Source: Thermoleophilia bacterium (lineage in GTDB: Bacteria > Actinomycetota > Thermoleophilia > Miltoncostaeales > Miltoncostaeaceae). Taken from it: a stretch of DNA of 45,494 bases. The notes beneath the pieces are model-generated. The model did not search any database and was not told where the DNA came from. It saw nothing but the letters and a program-made list of their open reading frames with translations. The position numbers and the translations under genes were made by a program. The stretch lies in NCBI GenBank assembly GCA_017853415.1, contig JAFMJQ010000003.1, forward strand, positions 1 to 45,494. The letters are read 5' to 3'. This document shows, in pieces, positions 17,454 through 25,317 of this stretch (position 1 is its first letter; each line of letters opens with the position of its first letter).

Positions 17454-18283
17454 CGGGCGCCCTCCTTGGCCTCCACGGGCCAGCTGGCCGGGTAGTTCAC
17501 GCTCCCGGGCAGTGCCTTGGCCTTCTCGCGCGCCGCGGCGCGACGGGCGTCCTCCTCATCGCGCTCGATGCGCAGGCGGCGCTTCGACCACGGCGGCTCG
17601 GAGATGCCCAGGCGCACGATGAAGTACAGGTGCAGGCCGATGAAGGTGGCTATGGCCCCGGGTATCACGAGCATATGGATGGAATAGAACCGCGATAGCG
17701 TCGCTGGTCCGAACTCCGGGCCGGCACGCAGGATGTCGCCGATGTAGGGACCGAGGATCGGCGCGCTGGCGAAGATGTTCACCGCCACCACCGTGGCCCA
17801 GTAGGCCTTCTGGTCCCACACCAGCAGGTAGCCGGTGAGGCCCATGAACATCGTGAGCAGCAACAGCACCGATCCGGTGACCCACGTGAGCTCACGCGGG
17901 TACTTGTAGGCGCCCCATATGAACACGCGGGCCATGTGCAGGAACACCACGATGATCATCACCGAGGCGCCCCACTTGTGCATGCCGCGCACCATCCAGC
18001 CCCAGGTGACCTCGTTGGTGATGTACTCGATGCTCTGGTAGGCGCCGCCCTTGGTGTCGGGCACGTAGTACATCGCCAGGATGATCCCGGTGATGGCCTG
18101 CATGCCGAACACGACCATGGCCGTGAAGCCCAGGGTCTGGAACCAGCTGGTGCCCGCGGGGATGTTGCGGAACAGGAACCACCGCGTGCCGGTCTTGATG
18201 CCCGACCGGTCGTCGACGTAGTCGATGGTGGCCTCTGCGCCCTTCTGGACGGGGTTCTTCGGCCCGATGTCCTTGGTCGTCAC
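17450..18283 (-). CDS. qcrB: Menaquinol:cytochrome c reductase cytochrome b6-type subunit
   Basis: 277 residues, ATG 18283. Split cytochrome b (N-terminal half) with four transmembrane helices. Heme-ligand histidines are in HKWGAS / HMARV and HMLVIP / HLYFI; the GYLLVWDQKAYWA region lines the Qo site. The C-terminus is a charged cytoplasmic tail (KRRLRIERDEEDARR). It works with the Rieske subunit 9 bases upstream and the fused subunit downstream. Confidence 0.94.
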   Translation of the reverse strand: MTTKDIGPKNPVQKGAEATIDYVDDRSGIKTGTRWFLFRNIPAGTSWFQTLGFTAMVVFGMQAITGIILAMYYVPDTKGGAYQSIEYITNEVTWGWMVRGMHKWGASVMIIVVFLHMARVFIWGAYKYPRELTWVTGSVLLLLTMFMGLTGYLLVWDQKAYWATVVAVNIFASAPILGPYIGDILRAGPEFGPATLSRFYSIHMLVIPGAIATFIGLHLYFIVRLGISEPPWSKRRLRIERDEEDARRAAAREKAKALPGSVNYPASWPVEAKEGAR

Positions 18284-18292
18284 CGTCGGCTC

Positions 18293-19162
18293 CTACGTGA
18301 ACGGGTAGAGGTGGGAGAGGGTGCCCGAAACCGGCTCGCCCGGCCCATGCAGCGAGTAGGCCTGCTGCTGCTGGTCGATGGAGTACGGCTTGCCGACGAG
18401 CACGCGCAGGTTCGGGTTGTTGCTCTTGGCCGCGACGGCCAGCGGAATGCGGTCCTTGCCGGCCTCGATGTCCTGCGGCTCGAACTTCTTGCTCTGGTCC
18501 ACGACCTTGATGTCCACGCGGTCGAGCGGCCGCGGCGGCGGGCCGCCGGTCACCAGGCCGCGCGAGTCGTACGCGCCGCCGTGGCATGGGCACACGTAGC
18601 CGGCGCTGCCGGGCGAGTACGCCACGGGGCAGCCCAGGTGGGCGCAGCGGTTCCAGATGGCGATGAGGTCGAAGTCCTCGGGGCCCAGCGCGGTGGCCCA
18701 CTTCGCGAACTTGGCCTCGTAGGCCGCGGCGGGCTCGCCCGGGGTGGGCTGCGGCCGGGTGGAGGGGTCCTTGAGGCCGTAGATCACGTAGATGCGACGG
18801 TCGGCGTCGGACGTGGGCCCGGAGACCGAGAGGGATGCCACCTCGCCGATCTTCGTCGACGGCGTGGGGTCGGTGTAGGGCGGCGGGTTCTTGAGGTAGT
18901 CGCTCGCGGGGCCGATGTCGGCCCAGCGGAACTCCTCCTCCTTGAGCGGAGTGGACACGGCGAAGCCGACCACGGGCACGAGGATGGCCGCCGCCAGCAC
19001 GCCGGTGCCGGCGAACGCGGCGTTCGACAGGAATCGCGTGCGGGTGACGTATCCGGGGTCGTCGGAGGGGTCCGGCTCCGGGGTGAAGTCGGCTGCGCGC
19101 GGGCCCTGGTACGGGCCGTTCTGGGTACCGGGAGTGCCGTTGTTCGGCTCGTCCTCAGCCAC
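18293..19162 (-). CDS. qcrA: Rieske iron-sulfur subunit of the bc complex
   Basis: 289 residues from GTG 19162 with GGAGG five bases upstream. The N-terminal 45 residues are polar, followed by one transmembrane anchor (FLSNAAFAGTGVLAAAILVPVVGF). The [2Fe-2S] ligands are CAHLGC and CPCHGG (about residues 175-200), with a Pro loop GGPPPRPL after them. It transfers an electron from menaquinol to cytochrome c. Longer than the minimal Rieske protein because of an insert between anchor and cluster domain (about residues 75-150). First gene of qcrA-qcrB-qcrC. Confidence 0.94.
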   Translation of the reverse strand: MAEDEPNNGTPGTQNGPYQGPRAADFTPEPDPSDDPGYVTRTRFLSNAAFAGTGVLAAAILVPVVGFAVSTPLKEEEFRWADIGPASDYLKNPPPYTDPTPSTKIGEVASLSVSGPTSDADRRIYVIYGLKDPSTRPQPTPGEPAAAYEAKFAKWATALGPEDFDLIAIWNRCAHLGCPVAYSPGSAGYVCPCHGGAYDSRGLVTGGPPPRPLDRVDIKVVDQSKKFEPQDIEAGKDRIPLAVAAKSNNPNLRVLVGKPYSIDQQQQAYSLHGPGEPVSGTLSHLYPFT

Positions 19163-19292
19163 TCCAACCTCCGTCGACGATTACTCGGCCCACGACACTA
19201 ACCGAGGTGAGCCCGTTCGGGGGTGAAATGTGCCGCTCGTGAGGGACATTGGGCCGGTTGTCCCGGCAGCGGCGGGACGCCCCGCACGCCGT

Positions 19293-20738
19293 TCACTCCC
19301 CGGGCAGGCGGATTCCCAATTCCGCCCACCGCGCGGTGACGGCCTCGCGCACCTCGTCGCTCATGCGGATCTCGTCCGGCCACGGGCGCACCTGCCCCTC
19401 GCCATCCCACTTCGCGGTGGCGTCGAAGCCGATCTTCGCGCCGTATGCGGGCCAGGGGGCGGCGTGGTCGAGGGCGTCCACGGGCCCGTCGATCACCAGC
19501 ACGTCGCGCTTGGGGTCGACGTTCGAGAAGGCGCGGAACGCCACCTGCGAGACGTCGTGCACGTCGATGTCCTCGTCCACCACGATCACGCAGCGGGTGA
19601 GCGAGAGCAACCCGAGGCCCCACACGGCGTTGATGAGCTTCTTGGCATGCCCGGGGTAGCGCTTGCGCACCGACACGATGGCGCAGTTGTGGAACACGCC
19701 CTCGAGCGGGAGGTTCATGTCCACGAGCTCGGGCACCGTCATGCGGATGAGCGGGAGGAACAGCCGCTCGGTGGCCTTCCCCAGCCAGTAGTCCTCCATC
19801 GGCGGCATGCCCACGATGGTGGTGGAGTAGATGGCGTCACGGCGCATGGTGAGCCCCGTCACGTGGAACGCCGGGTAGCGGTCGACCGGCGTGTAGAAGC
19901 CCGTGTGGTCGCCGAAGGGCCCCTCATCGCGGATGTCCGCCGAGTCGACGTAGCCCTCGAGCACCACCTCGGCGTGCGCCGGCACCTCGATGTCCTGGGT
20001 GACGGCCTTCACCATCTCCACGCGGTCGCCGCGCAGGAAGCCCGCGAACATCATCTCGTCGAGCGCCGGCGGCAGGGGCGCCGTGGCCGAGTAGGTGATG
20101 GCCGGGTCGGTGCCGATGGCCACGGCAACGGGAACGCGGCCCTGGGAGTCGAGCAGGTGCTGGCGGCCGTCCTTGTGGATCTGCCAGTGCATCATGCAGG
20201 TGGTGCGGTCGACCTTCTGCACGCGGTACATGCCGCAGTTGCGCGTGCCGGTGCGCGGGTCGTTGCTGAACACCAGCGGCAGCGTGACGAACGGCCCGCC
20301 GTCGCCCGGCCAGCAGGTGAGGATGGGCAGCCGGTCGAGGTCCACCTCATCGCCCTGCAGCACGACCTCCTGGCAGGGCCCTGACTTCACGGTCTTCGTG
20401 CCGAGCGATGCCAGGTCCTTGAGCTTGCCGAGCGCCTTCACCTTGTCCATGAGGCCCTGGGGCGGCTGCATCTCGGCGATCTCGGCGATGCGCCCGGCGA
20501 TCTCGTCGAGGCTCTCGCCGCCCAGCCCCATGGCCATGCGGCGCTCGGAGCCGAACTGGTTGATGAGCACCGGCAGGTCGGATCCCCTGACGTTGGTGAA
20601 GAGCAGCGCGGGGCCGCCCGCCTTCATCACCCGGTCCGAGATCTCGGTGATCTCGAGGTGGGGGTCCACCTCTGCGGTGACCTCCTGCAGCTCGCCGATG
20701 GCCCGCAGGGCGGCGATCCACTCGCGCATGTCCTTCAT
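19293..20738 (-). CDS. ubiD: UbiD-family prenylated-FMN-dependent decarboxylase
   Basis: 481 residues from ATG 20738, GAGGAGG nine bases upstream. The family signature DEGPFGDHTGFYTP and the EVVLQGDEVDLDRLPILTCWPGDGG segment are present, with N-terminal MREWIAALRAIGELQEV as in UbiD. The enzyme uses prenylated FMN to decarboxylate an aromatic acid. With ubiX, menG and mqnAC close by, the likely substrate is the prenylated 1,4-dihydroxy-6-naphthoate (MqnL role; inference). It is in the hemB-hemL operon by ATGA overlap with the gene upstream. About 130 bases separate it from qcrA, with only a weak GGGACA/TGTCCC hairpin. Confidence 0.9.
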   Translation of the reverse strand: MKDMREWIAALRAIGELQEVTAEVDPHLEITEISDRVMKAGGPALLFTNVRGSDLPVLINQFGSERRMAMGLGGESLDEIAGRIAEIAEMQPPQGLMDKVKALGKLKDLASLGTKTVKSGPCQEVVLQGDEVDLDRLPILTCWPGDGGPFVTLPLVFSNDPRTGTRNCGMYRVQKVDRTTCMMHWQIHKDGRQHLLDSQGRVPVAVAIGTDPAITYSATAPLPPALDEMMFAGFLRGDRVEMVKAVTQDIEVPAHAEVVLEGYVDSADIRDEGPFGDHTGFYTPVDRYPAFHVTGLTMRRDAIYSTTIVGMPPMEDYWLGKATERLFLPLIRMTVPELVDMNLPLEGVFHNCAIVSVRKRYPGHAKKLINAVWGLGLLSLTRCVIVVDEDIDVHDVSQVAFRAFSNVDPKRDVLVIDGPVDALDHAAPWPAYGAKIGFDATAKWDGEGQVRPWPDEIRMSDEVREAVTARWAELGIRLPGE

Positions 20739-21259
20739 CGGGCGAGGGCCTCCTCGAGCGCCGGTGCCGGGGCCAGCCCCGCCGCGAGCTCGTGGATGGG
20801 CCCGGGGATCCCCTCGCGCAGCGCCGCGCGGGCGGCGCGCACGGCATCGGCGGTGCCGGGTCCCGACTCGCCCGATACCGCCGCCGCGGTGCAGCGCCAG
20901 AGCGGCACGAGGTCGTCCTCGCGCCCCGCCGCCACGGCGGCCGCCGACAGCGCCACGAGGTCGCCGAGGGCCTCCACCATGGCGAGGTCGCCGGTGGCCG
21001 CGATGCGCACCAGGCCCTGCGCGTAGCAGTAGTCGCCCGCCAGCACGGCGGCGCCCATGGGCACGTTGTCCACGTGGCGCGGGCGGCCGTGGTGCAGCAG
21101 GAAGCCCTCGAGGATCAGCTCGAGCCCGAGGGCGTTCTCGCGTGGCAGCGGCGGGCTCACGAGGGGCACGAGCACCTCGTCGGCATCCACCGTGCGCCCT
21201 GCCAGGGCGGGCTGCTCGGCCAGTACCTCGCTCACCCGGTCGGCGGCGGCGCCGATCAT
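20735..21259 (-). CDS. Short prenyl-synthase-like helical protein (HepS-like?)
   Basis: 174 residues, ATG 21259, ATGA overlaps with hemL and ubiD. Predicted all-helical. The segment HVDNVPMGAAVLAGDYCYAQGLVRIAATGD matches the 'aiLaGDyl.a.gl.llA..gD' region of polyprenyl synthases and of the small subunit of heterodimeric heptaprenyl diphosphate synthase (HepS, HEPPP_synt_1). No DDxxD motif is present, so it is not a catalytic prenyl synthase by itself. It may be a regulatory subunit for the synthase at 14335-15306 (inference), or a repurposed fold with another role in the heme/quinone operon. The similarity is by eye; I know of no characterised relative. Confidence 0.6.
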   Translation of the reverse strand: MIGAAADRVSEVLAEQPALAGRTVDADEVLVPLVSPPLPRENALGLELILEGFLLHHGRPRHVDNVPMGAAVLAGDYCYAQGLVRIAATGDLAMVEALGDLVALSAAAVAAGREDDLVPLWRCTAAAVSGESGPGTADAVRAARAALREGIPGPIHELAAGLAPAPALEEALAR

Positions 21260-22533
21260 GCGCCGGCCTCCTCGAGCGCGCCGGCGAGGGCCGTGGCGAG
21301 CTGCGCGAACTCCTCGTCGCCGTGGCGCGTGCCCACGAACCACGCCTCGAACTGCGAGGGCGGCGGGTACACCCCGCGCGCCAGCAGGCCGCGCGCCACC
21401 GCGGCGTACATGTCGGTGTCGCAGGACGTCGCCCCGGCGTAGTCGGTGACCGCGGCGTCGGTGAAGAAGGGCGTGAGCATCGAGCCGATGCGGTTGATCG
21501 TGACCGGCGCGCCACTGTCCTCGATGACCTGCTGCAGGCGCGCGCCGCCCTCGTCGAGCCGCTCGTAGATGCCGGGCTCGGCGAGGCGGCAGAGCACCGC
21601 GAGGCCCGCGGTGGTGGCCAGCGGGTTCCCCGAGAGCGTGCCGGCCTGGTAGCAGGGGCCCTCGGGTGCGAGTTCGGCCATCACGTCCGCCCGGCCGCCG
21701 AACGCGCCCACGGGCAGGCCTCCGCCGATGACCTTGCCGAGGCACGTGAGGTCGGCACGCACGCCGTAGAGCTCCTGGGCGCCGCCGCGGGCCACGCGGA
21801 ACCCGGTGATGACCTCGTCGAGGATCAGCAGGGCGCCGGTGCGGTCGCACGCGGCGCGGAGCCCCTCGAGGTATCCGGGGGCCGGCGGCACCACGCCCAT
21901 GTTCCCGGCGATGGGCTCGATGATGATGGCCGCGGCGCCCTCGAGCGCGGCCTCGGCGGCGGCCAGGTCGTTGTAGGGCACCAGGCGCGTGGCGGCGGTG
22001 GCGCCGGCCGTCACGCCCGGGCTGGTGGGCACGCCCAGCGTGGTGGCGCCACTGCCGGCCTGGGCGAGGAGGCCGTCGATGGCGCCGTGGTAGCCGCCCT
22101 CGGCCTTCACGATGGCCTCGCGGCCGGTGGCCGCCCGGGCCAGGCGCACCGCGCCCATCACGGCCTCGCTGCCCGAGGAGGTCATGCGCAGGCGCTCGAT
22201 CGACGGCATGGCCTCGGTGACGGCCTCGGCGAACAGCACCTCGCGCTCGGTGGGCGCGCCGTAGGACGTCCCCCGCGACAGGGCGTCGCGCACGTCGTCG
22301 ATGACCATGGGGTCGGCGTGCCCGGTGATGGCCGGGCCCCACGTGGAGAGGAAGTCCACGTAGCGGTTGCCGTCGGCGTCCCACACGTACGCGCCCTCGG
22401 CGCGGTCGATGAACAGCGGATCACGCCCGATGCCGCGCATCGCGCGCACCGGCGAGTTCACCCCTCCCACCAGCACGCGGCGCGCGCGCTCGTAGAGCTC
22501 GCGGCTGCGGGCATCCACGGGGGCGCCGGCCAC
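21256..22533 (-). CDS. hemL: Glutamate-1-semialdehyde 2,1-aminomutase
   Basis: 425 residues from GTG 22533. PLP enzyme that makes 5-aminolevulinate in the C5 heme pathway. Family motifs: VLVGGVNSPVRA near the start, SSGSEAVMGAVRLARA, GGYHGAIDGLL, ILDEVITGFR, the PLP lysine in CLGKVIGGGLPVGAFGG, and GTLSGNPLA. Full length for the family. The gene lies 5 bases after the siroheme decarboxylase, behind TGAGG. hemA (glutamyl-tRNA reductase) is not in the window. Confidence 0.94.
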   Translation of the reverse strand: MAGAPVDARSRELYERARRVLVGGVNSPVRAMRGIGRDPLFIDRAEGAYVWDADGNRYVDFLSTWGPAITGHADPMVIDDVRDALSRGTSYGAPTEREVLFAEAVTEAMPSIERLRMTSSGSEAVMGAVRLARAATGREAIVKAEGGYHGAIDGLLAQAGSGATTLGVPTSPGVTAGATAATRLVPYNDLAAAEAALEGAAAIIIEPIAGNMGVVPPAPGYLEGLRAACDRTGALLILDEVITGFRVARGGAQELYGVRADLTCLGKVIGGGLPVGAFGGRADVMAELAPEGPCYQAGTLSGNPLATTAGLAVLCRLAEPGIYERLDEGGARLQQVIEDSGAPVTINRIGSMLTPFFTDAAVTDYAGATSCDTDMYAAVARGLLARGVYPPPSQFEAWFVGTRHGDEEFAQLATALAGALEEAGA

Positions 22534-22538
22534 GGGCC

Positions 22539-23624
22539 TCAGCCCACCGGCAGCGGGGATCCCGCCAGCGCCAGGTCCTCCCATGCGCGGTACTCGGGCG
22601 AGTAGTAGCGCAGGCGGACCTTCTTGAACTCGAAGGTGGAGTAGAGCACCGCGTAGTCGTCGTGCCCGAGCCCGGCCTCCTCGGCGAGCGCCGCGATGGT
22701 CTCCTCGCAGGCGTCCTTCGATCGGGCATGCACCATGGTGAACAGGCTGTAGGGCCAGTCGTCGTAGACCGGGCGGCGGTAGCAGTGCGACACCGACGAG
22801 AACGTGGCCATGCGGCTGCCGAAGTCGTCCACGACGTCGGCCGGCACCTTCCACACGGCCATGCCGTTGGCGCCGAAGCCCGCCTTGCGGTGGTTCAGCA
22901 CGGCGGCGAAGCGGCGCATGAGGGTGCGCTCCTGCATCTCGCGGCCCTTGGCGAGCAGCCGGTCGGTGTCCCACCCGGCGGCGTCGGCCCACTGCGCGAA
23001 CGGCTCGGGCACCAGGGGAAGGTCCTCCTGCAGGATGAGGATCGCCTCGCGGTCCTCGTCACTCGGCGGGTTGCCGTCACCGCGCTGGGGCGGTGCCACG
23101 GGCTCGGCGCGTGCGGTGGTGCCGCGCTCGCCGGTCATGTCGAGCTGCACGTTGATCTTGTAGAGCATCAGCGTGGGCAGGATGCGCATGGAGATCGCGC
23201 CGGTCTCGCGCCCGAGCACCTCGAGGACGTCCTCGATGGACATGCGCGCGTCGGGCTCCACCGCCAGCGTGAACCACATGTTGAAGTGGTGCGTGCGCCG
23301 GTAGTTGTGGCTCACGCCGGGGTGGCCGTTGATCACCTTGGCGGCCTCGAACAGGCGGTCGTCGGGGTAGGCGGCGGCCACCAGCGTGCTCTCGTACCCC
23401 AGCGCCCGGGTGTCGAAGATGGCCGACACCTGGCGGATGATCCCGGCCTGCTTCAGCACGCCCATGCGGGCGAGCACCTCGTCCTCGCCGATGCCCACGC
23501 GCCCGGCGATGTCGAGGAAGGGCCGGTGGTCCATGGCGATGCCGGCCTGCAGCTCGTTGAGCAGCCGCTGGTCGACCTCATCGGGCTTGTGCCGCACGCG
23601 CGGGGTGGCCTCGGTGGTGCTCAT
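22539..23624 (-). CDS. ahbA-ahbB: Fused AhbA-AhbB siroheme decarboxylase (Lrp/AsnC-like)
   Basis: 361 residues, ATG 23624 after a strong AGGAGGAGGAG. Two tandem AhbA/AhbB modules, each a winged-helix plus RAM-like domain. First half: DQRLLNELQAGIAMDHRPF, then VSHNYRRTHHFNMWFTL. Second half (from about residue 190): DREAILILQEDLPLVPEPF, then VSHCYRRPVYDDWPYSLFTMVHA. These histidine-rich motifs mark siroheme decarboxylases (AhbA/AhbB; NirDLGH in heme d1 synthesis) rather than DNA-binding Lrp regulators. The enzyme converts siroheme to 12,18-didecarboxysiroheme, on the route to heme or heme d1. The two subunits are usually separate genes. A large acidic linker (TARAEPVAPPQRGDGNPPSDE) joins the halves. 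AhbC/AhbD are not in the window. Confidence 0.88.
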   Translation of the reverse strand: MSTTEATPRVRHKPDEVDQRLLNELQAGIAMDHRPFLDIAGRVGIGEDEVLARMGVLKQAGIIRQVSAIFDTRALGYESTLVAAAYPDDRLFEAAKVINGHPGVSHNYRRTHHFNMWFTLAVEPDARMSIEDVLEVLGRETGAISMRILPTLMLYKINVQLDMTGERGTTARAEPVAPPQRGDGNPPSDEDREAILILQEDLPLVPEPFAQWADAAGWDTDRLLAKGREMQERTLMRRFAAVLNHRKAGFGANGMAVWKVPADVVDDFGSRMATFSSVSHCYRRPVYDDWPYSLFTMVHARSKDACEETIAALAEEAGLGHDDYAVLYSTFEFKKVRLRYYSPEYRAWEDLALAGSPLPVG

Positions 23625-24643
23625 CGCTCCTCCTCCTGGATCCACCGCGCCGCGTCCACGGCCGCGTATGTGATGACGATGTCGGCCCCGGCGCGCACGA
23701 CGGCGGTGAGGGTCTCCATCATCGCGCGCCGCTCGTCGAGCCATCCGCGCTCGGCGGCGGCCTTGATCATCGAGTACTCGCCGCTCACGTGGTAGGCGGC
23801 CACCGGCAGGTCGGTGGCCTCGCGCACGGCCCGTATGACGTCGAGGTACGTGGCGGCGGGCTTCACCATCACCATGTCGGCGCCCTCGGCCTCGTCCTCG
23901 CGCACCTCGCGCACGGCCTCGCGCGCGTTGGGCGGGTCCATCTGGTACCCGCGCCGGTCGCCGTGCCCGGGCGCCGAGCCGGCGGCCTCGCGGAACGGGC
24001 CGTAGAACGCCGATGCGTACTTGGCCGAGTAGCTCATGATGGCCACGCCCTCGTGGCCCGCCTCGTCGAGGCCCGCCCGGATGGCGGCCACCCGGCCGTC
24101 CATCATGTCGCTCGGCGCCACGATGTCGGCGCCGGCATCGGCGTGGCTCACCGCGGTGCGGGCAAGCACCTCGAGCGAGGCGTCGTTGGCCACCTCGCCG
24201 TCGTCGTCCAGCAGCCCGCAGTGCCCGTGGTCGGTGTAGGCGCACAGGCAGACGTCGGTGATCACCACCAGGTCGGGCAGCGCGGCCTTGAGCGCCCGCA
24301 CGGCCTGCTGCACCACGCCGTCGTCGGAGTGCGCCGACGTGGCCACGGCATCCTTGTGGTCGGTGACCCCGAACAGCAGCACGCCCCCGATTCCGGCCGC
24401 GTGCGCTGCGCGGGCCTCATCCACGAGCAGGTCGGGTGAGAGTCGTGCGACGCCGGGCAGGGCATCCACCGGTTGGCGCACGCCGGATCCCTCGACCGCG
24501 AACATCGGGAGCACCAGCTGCGACGGCCGCGGGACGGCCTCGCGCACGAGGCGCCGGATGCCCTCGGTGCGGCGGAGCCTGCGATGGCGGACCGCCGGGA
24601 ACACGCCGGTGGCGCCGGGCGCCTGTGTGGTCGGTGACTGCAC
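23621..24643 (-). CDS. hemB: Delta-aminolevulinic acid dehydratase (porphobilinogen synthase)
   Basis: 340 residues from GTG 24643, chosen because TACACT lies eight bases upstream; in-frame starts further upstream (24649, 24721) have no promoter or ribosome site. It condenses two aminolevulinates. Zinc-type active site DVCLCAYTDHGHCG, Schiff-base lysines in SYSAKYASAFYGPF and MVMVKPAATYLDV, and the GADIVAPSDMMDGR motif. TIM barrel of normal length. First gene of the heme/quinone operon; its stop overlaps the decarboxylase start (ATGA). Confidence 0.94.
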   Translation of the reverse strand: MQSPTTQAPGATGVFPAVRHRRLRRTEGIRRLVREAVPRPSQLVLPMFAVEGSGVRQPVDALPGVARLSPDLLVDEARAAHAAGIGGVLLFGVTDHKDAVATSAHSDDGVVQQAVRALKAALPDLVVITDVCLCAYTDHGHCGLLDDDGEVANDASLEVLARTAVSHADAGADIVAPSDMMDGRVAAIRAGLDEAGHEGVAIMSYSAKYASAFYGPFREAAGSAPGHGDRRGYQMDPPNAREAVREVREDEAEGADMVMVKPAATYLDVIRAVREATDLPVAAYHVSGEYSMIKAAAERGWLDERRAMMETLTAVVRAGADIVITYAAVDAARWIQEEER

Positions 24644-24651
24644 GGCCACCG

Positions 24652-24661
24652 AGTGTATCGT
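24652..24661. promoter_or_regulatory. Overlapping divergent -10 boxes of hemB and aat
   Basis: Minus-strand TACACT (24657-24652, eight bases before GTG 24643) and plus-strand TATCGT (24656-24661, seven bases before GTG 24669) share the TA at 24656-24657. Both transcripts would be leaderless. Only 25 bases separate the two start codons. Confidence 0.5.
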
Positions 24662-24668
24662 CGCTCCC

Positions 24669-25313
24669 GTGGCTGACGAGCCCCACCCGCCGCACGGCGA
24701 TGAGGCCGGGACGTCCATCACGACGCTCCGCCGCGTGGGCCTCGCGCCCGATCAGATGCTGCAGGGCTACCTGCAGGGCGCATTCCCCATGGACGAGGCC
24801 GGGGCCACCGGGCCGATCGGCTGGTTCGTGGCCGATCCGCGCGCGGTGATCGTGCCCGGGCACGCCCGCGTGCCGGCAACGGTGCGTCGCATGCTGCGCC
24901 GGCGGGGGTACGTGGTGCGGGTGGATGCGGCCTTCGGCGAGGTGGTGCGCGCATGCGGTGGCGAGCGCGATGGCGTGTGGCTCACGCCGCGGCTCGCGGC
25001 GGCCTACGACGCCCTGCATGCCGAGGGGCTCGCGCACAGCGTGGAGGCCTGGGATGGCGATCGGCTGGTGGGCGGCCTCTTCGGCGTGTGGCTCGGCCGC
25101 TTCATGACCGCCGAGAGCATGTTCCACCGGGCACCCGATGGCGGCAACGCGGCCCTCGCGGGCCTCATCGACGTGGCGCGCACGGGCGGGGCCGAGGTGA
25201 TCGACGTGCAGATGATGTCCGCGCACGTGGTGCGGTTCGGTGCGCGCGAGGTACCGCATGCGGAGTTCCTCGGCCTGCTCGCGCGCGCGACCGGGGCACC
25301 GGCGCCGCGGTGA
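24669..25313 (+). CDS. aat: Leucyl/phenylalanyl-tRNA-protein transferase
   Basis: 214 residues from GTG 24669, set by the promoter hexamer. It adds Leu or Phe to the N-terminus of proteins with basic N-terminal residues, marking them for ClpAP/ClpS degradation (N-end rule). Motifs: YLQGAFPM near residue 37, GHARVPATVRRMLRRRGY, VWLTPRLAAAY, VGGLFGVWLGRFMTAESMFH, and VIDVQMMSAHVVRFGAREVPHAEFL with the conserved His. The usual GESMFS is TAESMFH here. It is divergent from hemB and convergent with the ABC permease. Confidence 0.88.
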   Translation: MADEPHPPHGDEAGTSITTLRRVGLAPDQMLQGYLQGAFPMDEAGATGPIGWFVADPRAVIVPGHARVPATVRRMLRRRGYVVRVDAAFGEVVRACGGERDGVWLTPRLAAAYDALHAEGLAHSVEAWDGDRLVGGLFGVWLGRFMTAESMFHRAPDGGNAALAGLIDVARTGGAEVIDVQMMSAHVVRFGAREVPHAEFLGLLARATGAPAPR

Positions 25314-25317
25314 GCCC

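Noticed and set aside
19293-21515. 740-residue minus-strand frame suggesting a longer UbiD
   Set aside because: The upstream part overlaps hemL and the HepS-like gene in another frame and is Arg/Ala-rich; UbiD begins at ATG 20738.
20095-22605. 836-residue plus-strand ORF
   Set aside because: Antisense to ubiD, the HepS-like gene and hemL; no motif.
22539-23624. Lrp/AsnC transcription regulator
   Set aside because: Two modules with HNYRR...HFNMWFT and HCYRRP...DWPYSLFT motifs match siroheme decarboxylases, and the heme operon context agrees.
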